Shown here: in pieces, positions 56,155 through 64,000 of the stretch | How the letters are laid out: each line of letters begins with the position of its first letter | Position numbering within the stretch: position 1 is the first letter of the stretch | DNA from: Deroplatys truncata | Taxonomy: Eukaryota; Arthropoda; Insecta; Mantodea; Mantidae | DNA length: 64,000 nt | Direction of reading: 5' to 3' | Assembly: GCA_030765065.1 (NCBI GenBank) | Contig: CM060975.1 | Location: forward strand, 160,924,993 to 160,988,992 | Notes under the pieces: generated by a model | What the model was told of the DNA's origin: nothing | The model's input: the letters and a program-made list of their open reading frames with translations, nothing else | The model's database searches: none | Made by a program: the position numbers and the translations under genes

Positions 56155-57275
56155 ACTGCTGCTTATATTTAGCTGTTGCATGAATTAAATCGTAAATAAA
56201 TATTAACAAATAAAAGGAAACACAGACGCATGTAAAATTTAAACGGTAATAAACTACAAAATATTATTACATTTCATGGTTGCAATAATAAATACATCAA
56301 GAGTTAAAGGATTTAATATATCTCATGCAGATACGTGCAGTAAAATAGACATAACACGCAAGTTGATTAGGTTACCAGCACTGGATGCAGAAAATTCAAC
56401 TTTCCGCCACATCATGAACGGAAAGTGGATCAAAAAACCATTGTAAAAAAAAGGTATTTGAGCTAAAGTGTATATTTTAACTAGATCTGCATACTCGTTC
56501 GTCTAGAATATTAAACTCTCTCCATTATGAATTTATGATTCACAAAAGCCCAAAGTTTGTCTTGGCTTTTCTTTAAATAAAAGGTTAATCCCAAAATGTA
56601 CAAATTCATCGAATTCGCTTAAGCATCTTAAACGAAGCCACAAAGTGCTGTTGGATCGCAAGGTGCATATTCAGTAAGCTTGTTTGTTATATAAAACATC
56701 GTCTCTGGTGCGAAGCCCACAAGAGAACTTAATTTGCTTGCTGGTCTGAAAACAATGGCGCTATGCCAGGAAGTGAGTGAAGCTTTATCCTGAATGATGT
56801 GCCTTTGTTTCTTTGCCCCTCTCTCCAACCGTTTAACATAATAATAGCTTGGTAATGGGTCTAATATTGTCGTTAGCAGCGCTTGGTTTAGCAATGTTTG
56901 CAGCAAGAAGACAATTCTGGACATTTCTTCTTCATTTCAACTTTGCAAGCGATTCTTTAACTGCAGTTCTTTAAAGTGAGCGTAACATTATTGTTTTTAT
57001 TTTTTGTTAACGTTTTATATTAAAACGTAGAACTTGGCAGAGCTCGTCATTTCATTAATTAATTTCTCTTCTCATAATGCTTATGATTTGAATGGTTAAA
57101 AAGTTGGGGCAAATAAGTTTCCACTATTATAGATGTTACAATGTGTAATACTCTTGATCAATATTAGGTATACTTTCTGACCACAATGGGAAATATTGAG
57201 GTTATGAATATAAAAATCTGATGTGATGTACTCGTTCTTTCTTTACGCATTACAAATCACATAAAAGGTGGCTCA
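56155..57275. other. No recognised gene
   Basis: A 98-codon minus-strand frame (56628-56924) is open but has no motif I know, no recognisable homologous context and no repeat partner in the window. The flanks are AT-rich. Confidence 0.35.
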
Positions 57276-57438
57276 AACAAGCCGTCCTTTGCATTTTATG
57301 ATTTCTGCATATATAGATGCAAAAGTTGCCGTATCACTGCTCCTCAAAAGGGCAGTGCAGGTACAAAGCAAAAGGTCGCTGAGGTAGTGCTGCTATCTGT
57401 AGGTGTTTACATGGTAGTTTCGTACTGATAAGCGTCGC

Positions 57439-57627
57439 GTGGTCGCTTGCATACAGTTCGAGCCAGGCCATTCAGACAAAAAGGTAACGTTCACCAATAA
57501 CGAACACACAGATATGGTTACGGTATTTGCGGAGACGCACCAAAATGCAGCTGAGGCTCGAAGGGTGTCAAACGCGGCATCTCTGTTCTGCGCACGTTTT
57601 ATTTATTTATTTTTTATTAAGAAATGA
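57439..57627 (+). pseudogene. Possible DUF4817 N-terminal fragment
   Basis: The frame reads KVTFTNNEHTDMVTVFAETH, then QNAAEARRVSNAASLF. The spacing of F-T-N-x-E-x-x-D-M-V-x-V-x-x-E...N-x-x-A-A resembles the start of DUF4817 domains (F-T-x-x-E-x-x-D-M...Y-G-x-x-x-G-N-x-x-x-A). It ends after about 40 matching residues, where a helix-turn-helix should continue. Neither terminal repeats nor a catalytic part were found. The call rests on pattern memory only. Confidence 0.4.
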
Positions 57628-57954
57628 TGGATATTCCAGCTAGAACGTTGACTTGAGAGGTCCTTACATCAATTGGTTCACCAAGGCGGGCAAGTTTTTG
57701 CACATGCTTATTACGAATAATGCACTAATGGAAAATAATTTAATTCGAACGTACCTTTAAGGGTACATAAAAAAATAGAAATTTGTTTAATCTTATTAAC
57801 TTTGCGGCACCAATTTCTGCCATATAGTTGTACTGATTGTAGATTAACTGTCATGGAACTAAATCACTTAACACGGTACTCAGGTTTGCGTCAAGTGGCA
57901 ATCCTGAATTCTTGTTAAGGAGCGAATTGCTTATTAAATAACCTTAACATCCAC

Positions 57955-57986
57955 CCCCCCCCCCCCACACACACACACACACACAG
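57955..57986. repeat. (C)n(CA)n tract
   Basis: A C run at 57953-57966 followed by about nine CA units. Confidence 0.9.
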
Positions 57987-58039
57987 GTACTCTCACATTG
58001 AAACACCAGACTCTTTGCATACCGTGAAATGCTTTCGTT

Positions 58040-58115
58040 TAAAGACAACTTTCTGGAACCCTACCGGGAATCGAACCCGGAACACCTCATGTAGCAGGCA
58101 GTTTTTTCTGCCGAA
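58040..58115 (-). mobile_element. tRNA-derived SINE head fragment
   Basis: Complement of CCGGGAATCGAACCCGGAAC gives the B-box GGGTTCGATTCCCGG at 58065-58080, embedded in TTCTGGAACCCTA. No A-box or body of a known family follows. It could be a degraded SINE or tRNA pseudogene. Confidence 0.5.
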
Positions 58116-58327
58116 TGAGATCTGGGACCAGGAATAGCAGTTAAAGTGTTCTATTTCAAGCACTGGTCTTTCATTTAAGGGTCTCCTCTCTGTAGGTATG
58201 GGGTCCTCTTTGTAGTTATGCTTAGGCAAACCCTTTTTCATCCGCGGTATCTGGTATAAACTAACTTATACTAAGGTGGCTACCTGGTATATACCTTTAG
58301 TATTAGGTATATTATTCTTATAAAAAG

Positions 58328-58925
58328 TTATTTTTCTCCCAACCTTCCGATTTTAACAATACACTTTTGCCTAGAAATGATTTCAAATTAAACAATAATT
58401 ACTAAGTTACATATAACATGGGCAAACAGATTCAAATTTTTATATCAGAAGCTGGAAGAATAAATTCAGAAGTTGTAATGGAAAGAAAAAGAAGCATTTA
58501 AGCACACAACATAAAATATTTCACACAAGGTTATTGTTGCCAAGAGGGTTATTTGACAAAAATAGTTTATTTCATGTGCTCTGCGTTTTCCCTGTAGTAG
58601 CTTTTTTCTTTATTTATTTTATATTTTAATAATTTCCCAATTATAAGTACAGTTATAAAAAATTAAAATGAAAATAAAGAGAATTTCGCCGGTTATTTAT
58701 AGAAAATACAAAATGTACGTTTTATTCTTCGCGCCAATTCTCAAACATAACACATGTTAATCAGAATCGATAGAGCCTTTCGGATAAAATAAAATGGTTA
58801 TTTTTCAACGTAAAGGGTAGTTCGGGGATAGAGGAATTTTGTGCAGCATATTCATTTTATACTCTTGAAACATGCTGGTCTTAAATACGAAGTTGTTGTT
58901 TATCCAACTTTTCGTTTTTTAGCTT
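58328..58925 (+). repeat. Dispersed duplication, copy 1 (contains MSR copy j)
   Basis: Nearly identical over about 600 bp to 62992-63596, starting GTTATTTTTCTCCCAACC and ending TTTATCCAACTTTTCGTTTT plus TAGCTT. From about 58660 the sequence is a diverged MSR copy (CGCCGGTTATTTATAGAAAA, AAATACGAAGTTGTTG, CAACTTTTCGTTTTTTAG). The MSR tail continues here to about 59060 (AAAAATGCTTTTTTTTTTG, GTGGAGGTCC, CGGGTGAAATCTCGAGACCG). Differences from copy 2 are a few substitutions and small indels. Confidence 0.85.
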
Positions 58926-59079
58926 AGCCATACATACCAAACATACCTTTGTTATAAAAATGCTTTTTTTTTTGTTTTTTTGCTTTTTTGTTTGTTCAGT
59001 GGAGGTCCAAGCACGCATTTCGGGTGAAATCTCGAGACCGAGGTTCTTTAACGTGCAAATGAACATTACACAACACCGA

Positions 59080-59195
59080 CGGTTTTATCTCCCTTCCAAA
59101 GGAAACCATGCTAAGGTTTATTACACTGGGTTTGAATCCGCAATTTCAGGAACCAGAGCCTAGCACCTTAACTAATAAGACAATGGAGGACGATC
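59080..59195 (-). mobile_element. SINE-A head fragment (minus strand)
   Basis: CTCCCTTCCAAAGGAAACCA, TGCTAAGGTTTATTACACTG and GGGTTTGAATCC match the complement of the SINE-A body start and B-box. The copy ends near 59195 with a degraded A-box region. Confidence 0.55.
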
Positions 59196-59294
59196 GACGG
59201 AGAAAGTAAAAACGTATAATTTTTGTGGTGCTTTCATTCGTTTTCTCCTTAGTGTTTGATGAAATATCTGTAACTAAATATGAAGCATTAGAGC

Positions 59295-59460
59295 AGGATT
59301 GCCATTGGAGGGGATACGAGGTTTGACCCATTCACCTGTTTTGTTCTTCGGTTTGCCTACCGTCCAAGGAGCTACTATTCTATTACAACCACTGTGTTGC
59401 CGCCGTAAAGTCCGCCACCTCAACACTGGAAGTTGGAGGAAGAAACAGAATGACACGGAG
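59295..59460 (-). repeat. Dispersed repeat fragment; partner of 45110-45300
   Basis: Inverted relative to 45110-45300, with the shared words listed there. The 119-codon plus-strand frame through it is not conserved in the partner. Confidence 0.6.
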
Positions 59461-59574
59461 AGTATCAAAATGGATTGGCCGTATTACAGCTTTTGGAATG
59501 TTCATTTTGAAAAAGAAAAACTGTGGTTACTTGTCTGTATTTTATGGCAATTATGTTTTTACTTCCTCTATTGC

Positions 59575-59700
59575 TTATATATGGTAGAGAAGGTATTACA
59601 TTCCACCAAAAATTCAAGAAAGAGATATCGCTGTAAATTCACATTTTTGGTCCCCTGAATACAAAAAAGACACAATGTTTGGAAAAAAGGTAATAAAAAT
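59575..59700 (-). repeat. MSR tail fragment (copy l)
   Basis: ATGGTAGAGAAGGTATTACA, TTCCACCAAAAATTCAAGAA, AGAGATATCGCTG and GGTCCCCTGAATACAAAAAA correspond to the complement of the MSR 3' tail as in copy e at 22010-22110. Confidence 0.5.
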
Positions 59701-59879
59701 CGTATGTAATTTCAAATATATCATAAGAATGTAAGACAAAATTTTCATGAAATTCTCTTCCCCCAAACATCCTTTAAATGTAAGCTTTATTTGTTGATTT
59801 TCTCAGACTGAGGCTAATGCTCATCCTATAATTATTATATTTGAGTTATTGACATGACCTATAAGATTTATATTGTGAT

Positions 59880-61168
59880 TTTATGCAGTTTTCACTGTCA
59901 CTTCACTGTTTTGATCTAGTTCAACTTTCACGGCCACTTCACTTAGTTTTCACTGTCACTTCTTTCTTGATGAAGTAGCAGCGTAATGAAACACGCACGC
60001 CGTAGCCACTTCTTCCGGACGGCAGACTCACTAGGGAGTCGAACACAAGACTTCTGCAATACCTCGCTAAAGAAGCACTCACTGAACATTACAGCTGTCG
60101 TCACAAAAGCCCTCGGAGAATTGGTTTTCGTCTTACAGAAACACACTCGCTAACCTGCTCACTAACTCAAATTGCGAGAGCGTTCGCTTATATAGCCGTT
60201 GGAAATTTCCACAGACTACAAAAACGTTCGAGAAGGGAGAAACATCCAGAAGATTTGCGTTATCTGACGATAGCGCTTCCGGTGTTTACGCTGGCAAGGG
60301 TGCTACTTGTCTTTGTCTATCTCCGACTGCCTCGCGCCGACATCCCGATAACTTTGGATCATAGTCGCTGCGACACACAGTTCCCGTCTCAGAGGTGGTC
60401 GTTCCGGGATCTGCAATAAGGTGATCACGATGAACTACCATCAGCTTCCCTCGGGGTTCACACCGAATGCGTTACGGTGACCCAGGACCTGCCAAGCTGA
60501 TGTCGCATTCCTGGCACCACCTCTCCATGTGCTTCGAAGATGCAACCAACAGAATCGGTGATGCAACTTCTTCAAGGCTTATTCGCATCCAGGTTCTCCC
60601 GATAATATGGACATGGGTTTCCTCGAGGGCTTCTTTCGTCGTACACTTCGGAGCACCAGCTATTCCGCCCTAGTTCTTCCGTCTGCGAACTACCACACTC
60701 TCTTCAATCCTATCCACCAGGGAGCTCAACTGGACCCAATAGCTCTCATAGATCGTGCCACTGGAAGTGACGTCCACGCACGCAAGTTATTCGTTAGATT
60801 CTTTATCCTTCAGAATCGGCCCTATGCCTCGATCCTCCAGTTGCTCCCTCCTAAGCGTCTCCTTGTCCCAACCAACTGCAGGTTGCACCATGCAGGCTGC
60901 AGCACTCACCGTCATCTGCTGGTCCAGACGTTCGTCCGTTATGGTCTCCACCAGCCTTATTTTCTTTCGCCTGCCCATCTAGCCGTGCTTCTTGCTGATC
61001 TAGATGCTCTTCCACCGCATTAATTTTACCTTCTATTTCAGGTTTAATTTCTTTTAACTCCTCTGCAAATTCGTCTTTCAGGACTTTCACCGTTGCATTT
61101 ATCTCCAATTTTACAGATTCGATGACAAAACTTAGTTGTGATTTCATTTTCTCTACTTCATTCCTCAT
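59880..61168 (-). mobile_element. Internally deleted Ty3/gypsy-type retrotransposon with 3' LTR
   Basis: Minus-strand order: gag N-terminus from the ATG at 61168, uncertain coding remains (60850-60560), an integrase zinc-finger scrap (MERWCQECD at about 60500-60540), the extreme integrase C-terminus (RGKLMVVHRDHL at about 60420-60460), then an LTR-like region (about 60350-59880). That region carries a TATA-like GCTATATAAGC (60186-60197) and three copies of a GAAGTGACAGTGAA-type word near its end. Protease, reverse transcriptase, RNase H and most of integrase are missing. No 5' LTR was found to the right of 61168. LTR edges are approximate. Confidence 0.7.
60851..61168 (-). pseudogene. Gypsy gag N-terminal coiled-coil fragment
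   Basis: The frame starts MRNEVEKMKSQLSFVIESVK and continues with heptad-rich charged helices (LKDEFAEELKEIKPEIEGK, NAVEEHLDQQEARLDG). This is typical of the gag start of insect Ty3/gypsy elements. After about residue 75 the sequence becomes Gly/Asp/Cys-rich (HNGRTSGPADDGECC) and runs out of recognisable gag. The overlapping plus-strand frames are shadows. It is truncated and not expected to be functional. Confidence 0.65.
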
Positions 61169-61174
61169 TTATTT

Positions 61175-61406
61175 TGAATTTTTCTATCTGTAAATTGCTT
61201 TCCATTCTCGTTGGAGCATATACAAACTGGGAACCCATTGGAAAGAATATGAATTGACTTAAAAAATAAAGATTTCATTGAAAACACTACTAGAGCATGG
61301 CGTTTTCGTAGCGTTAGTAGAAACTATGTGATACTGGTGTGACTATTACACATTAGATTTTACTATAGGTTTTAGAATCACTATGTGGACAGATATTGGA
61401 GAGGGC

Positions 61407-61451
<45 letters not shown>

Positions 61452-62985
61452 GGCTGCGGGTTTTGCTAGTTTTCTAACAATTCTTATCTCAGCAATACCC
61501 CTGGAGGGAGACATTCTCCCCAGCTTTCTTTAAACATTCCATAAACGAATTGAGTCGTATCTGCTGAGATAGACTATTTGTAAGTGCTCATTAGCTGTTG
61601 TGAATCAAGTTGGCAAGTTGCCTTAAGTAAATAAACAAGGAAGATATATGAAGACAGCAGTAAAACTCCCTTATATCATTTCGGGGGGAGGAGGGAGAAA
61701 AAGAGGGGAACGTTCAACTGATGAGGGTTATTCGCAAAGTAAAGTATGCTTACGCTTATATGTTTAATTGCAGTCGTCAAACGTTTAGCGTTTTCTATAT
61801 CATGTATAATCAATATCAACTAATTGCTCTGCGGCATCAAGTTCTCTCTTGCTCGGGCAAAAAGAGAAGAACTTTGAGAAGCGCAGGACAGATGAGGCGA
61901 GGATAAAGTTGAAGTTTCTGATAACAGAAGGGCTTGTGGGACAAGGGAAATGCAGGTTCTACTTAATATTATTGCCGCACTCGTAACGTTAGCATGCGGC
62001 ATGACTTTATTTCCTGGCCATTATCGCTGAGAGCTCGAGTCAATTAACTTATATCCAATTAAAATTTCCCTTAACCTACAGCTACATCTCCTTAGAATTG
62101 AAAGTTACATATTAACCTTGTGAAATCGGAGTAGCCACATTATATTGTGTACTCTTCCGAACAGCGCAGTCCGTTTCCTTGCACTGAGAGGAGTATAAAA
62201 CATGACAAAAGTCTACTCGGCAGACACGTTTATGCCTGAAGAGGTGAGCGGAGTTTGAGATAACAACGTTAACACATAATGCGTGCTGAGATAAAATGTA
62301 CCTGATTGTAAAATACAGTGCATCGAGCCTGCCCTTTGCTTCCCTCAGTATCCCTTACCTAGATTCTCAGAAAACACTCCTGCATCGTACAAGTTCTGCT
62401 GTATCGCACATAATTGAGTTGACTGGCGCTGGCATAGATAGTATAGATGTATTTTTTAGACGTGGCGAATGACCTAACTCGGATCTGCGCGAGTGATGTC
62501 ATGCAAATTGATGATAGGGGTAATGTCTCTACCTCCTACTTGAAATAAACTAGAGACTGGGGCCGGTTGGATGACAGGTCTATAGCAACGTCCCGTGACG
62601 TTTACTACACGGAAGTCGGAGAAATATTAATCTGACATGAATACTAATATATGCTCTTATAAATACAAACGTGAACTCGACCACAAGCCACTGCGCAACA
62701 TTACGCCATTTGCTACGTCTAAAAATTACATCTCTACATCTACAGTTTGTTTTAAACAAGAAGCGACTAGAGGAGCATGTTTTCGTGCGGTTTCCATGGC
62801 AACCTCCCTTCCGCTGTTGTTCAAGCCGTAATGTTCCATTTCCCTCCTTTGCTTTCGCTTACATTACATGATGTTATACTACATTGTAGACGTGCTTTCA
62901 AACTGCTTACTTACTTTCTAATTTAACCCGGCAACGCTGTTCTCCCACTTCCCTGCTATATGGACCTGTCTCCAATTGCTTCTTG
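61175..62985. other. No gene; (GA)n at 61411-61450
   Basis: A 40-base GA microsatellite and a G-rich GGGGGGAGGAGGGAG stretch near 61682. Small frames (61721, 62637, 62671) have no recognised motifs. Confidence 0.45.
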
Positions 62986-62991
62986 CAAGCA

Positions 62992-63600
62992 GTTATTTTT
63001 CTCCCAACCTTCCGATTTTCACAATACACTTTTGCCACTTTTGCCTAGAAATGATTTCAAATTAAGCAATAATTACTAAGTTACATATAACATGGGCAAA
63101 CAGATTCAAATTTTTATATCAGAAGCTGGAAGAATAAATTCAGAAGTTGTAATGGAAAGACAAAGAAGCATTTAAGCACACAACATAAAATATTTCACAC
63201 AAGGTTATTGTTGCCAAGAGGGTTATTTGACAAAAATAGTTTATTTCATGTGCTCTGCGTTTTCCCTGTAGTAGCTTTTTTCTTTATTTATTTTATATTT
63301 TAATAATTTCCCAATTATAAGTACAGTTATAAAAAATTAAATGAAAATAAAGAGGATTTCGCCGGTTATTTATAGAAAATTCAAAATGTACGTTTTATTC
63401 TTCGCGCCAATTCTCAAACATATTGCATGTTAATCAGAATCAATAGAGCCTTTCGGATAAAATAAAATATGGTTATTTTTCAACGTAAAGGGTAGTTTGG
63501 GGTTAAAGGAATTTTGTGCAGCATATTCATTTTATACTCTTGAAACATGCTGGTCTTAAATACGAAGTTGTTGTTTATCCAACTTTTCGTTTTTCAGCTT
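62992..63600 (+). repeat. Dispersed duplication, copy 2 (contains MSR copy k)
   Basis: Partner of 58328-58925. It has a short duplication near its start (CTTTTGCCACTTTTGCC). The match stops at CAGCTT (about 63598), at the family's microsatellite site. Copy 1 carries on into the MSR tail there, whereas this copy changes to the coding sequence at 63634. Confidence 0.85.
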
Positions 63601-63633
63601 CAGTTGTGGTGCCTTTGGCGCCCTTCCTACCTA

Positions 63634-64000
63634 ATGGATGGTTCTACTGTCCTTGCTTCTGTCCGGGAGCCTCCTGCTTCGGCTTCTGTGACTGACGTTG
63701 CTTGTGACGCTGCTGCTACTACTGCTTCCCATGTTTCTGAGACTATGGATACTGGGTTGGCCTCGGCTGCTCCTTCTGGATCCGCTGACATGCCTTATTC
63801 GCAGTTTGTTCCCACTCTTCATACCTTGGCTCTCAATAAGGAGATCCTTGAGTTGGAAAGTGAGAAACTATATTACCAGACTCTCCCGCAGGATGCTTGC
63901 CCTGGGGAAGAAAAGTGACTACGTGGCTCAGGCCCTGGAAGGTGTTTTGAACGAATTAAATGCCAAGCGCCGTGCCTTATCTTCCGCCTCTACAGGTTGG
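63634..64000 (+). CDS. Unidentified coding sequence, partial at right edge, frameshifted
   Basis: From the ATG at 63634 the frame reads MDGSTVLASVREPPASASV, an Ala/Ser/Thr-rich N-terminus (to about residue 55). A helical segment follows (YSQFVPTLHTLALNKEILEL, ESEKLYYQTL), and the frame stops at 63918. In another frame from 63893 the helical character continues without stop to the window end (MLALGKKSDYVAQALEGVL, NELNAKRRALSS), so a small indel at about 63880-63893 probably splits one gene. Codon use is GC-richer than the surroundings. It may be the start of a transposon-encoded protein (a gag or accessory ORF with coiled coil), but I do not recognise the family. The upstream extension of the frame to 63547 lies in repeat DNA and is not taken as coding. 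Confidence 0.45.

Noticed and set aside
56628-56924. 98-codon minus-strand frame as a gene
   Set aside because: No recognised motif, no splice or promoter context and no partner copy. It cannot be told from a chance frame.
59299-59658. 119-codon frame
   Set aside because: It spans a dispersed repeat and an MSR tail; the partner repeat at 45110 does not preserve it.
60467-61023. Plus-strand frames opposite the gypsy remnant
   Set aside because: Recognisable gag and integrase motifs are on the minus strand; the plus-strand frames are shadows.

Overview
The window reads as intergenic or intronic DNA from a large, AT-rich, repeat-laden animal genome, most likely an insect. Support comes from DUF4817-type and Tc1 DNA transposons with TA target duplications, degenerate APE/RT LINEs, a Ty3/gypsy remnant, several tRNA-headed SINEs, a pseudogene of a family I recall mainly from insects, and apparent CpG-to-TpG decay in a dead transposase. 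The SINE and transposon mix would suit a polyneopteran such as a cockroach or termite, but that placement is inference. I found no host protein-coding gene, no rRNA and no functional tRNA that I can support.

Layout. 0-9 kb: a 36-bp minisatellite (707-991) and two DUF4817 transposons of about 1 kb in opposite orientation (2717-3755 and 6665-7688), both with the same unusual inverted-end structure; the second is nested in an older repeat that I call MSR, for microsatellite-seeding repeat. 9-13 kb: SINE pieces and a decayed gene of the 'DACGGQN' family (11770-12450, minus). 15-23 kb: further MSR copies and a two-copy AT-rich repeat (16.7 and 20.5 kb). 23-27 kb: two LINE remnants, then a 1.26-kb trinucleotide array ending in an MSR tail. 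28-31 kb: SINE-like repeats and an MSR copy. 32.1-35.9 kb: a 63-bp satellite of about 60 units. 36-42 kb: a SINE, an MSR copy and a poly(A)-tailed LINE 3' end with an RNase H-like domain. 42.5-44 kb: a retroposon with one intact 373-codon ORF1 (gag-like, zinc knuckles), no ORF2, a poly(A) tail and a 10-bp target-site duplication. 44-49 kb: dimeric SINE-like repeats, an APE/RT LINE ruin and a long SINE. 50.5-53.7 kb: a transposase fragment and a complete but dead Tc1 element (DD34E). 54-64 kb: SINE and MSR pieces, an internally deleted gypsy element with its 3' LTR, a 600-bp dispersed duplication, and the start of an unidentified coding sequence running off the right edge.

Nothing here forms a working pathway. 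Three items stand out: (1) the DUF4817 elements, whose 5' end is an inverted copy of their own 3' end; (2) the ORF1-only, HAL1-like retroposon; (3) the MSR family, in which a different microsatellite has grown at one fixed internal position in at least seven copies, including the 1.26-kb array.
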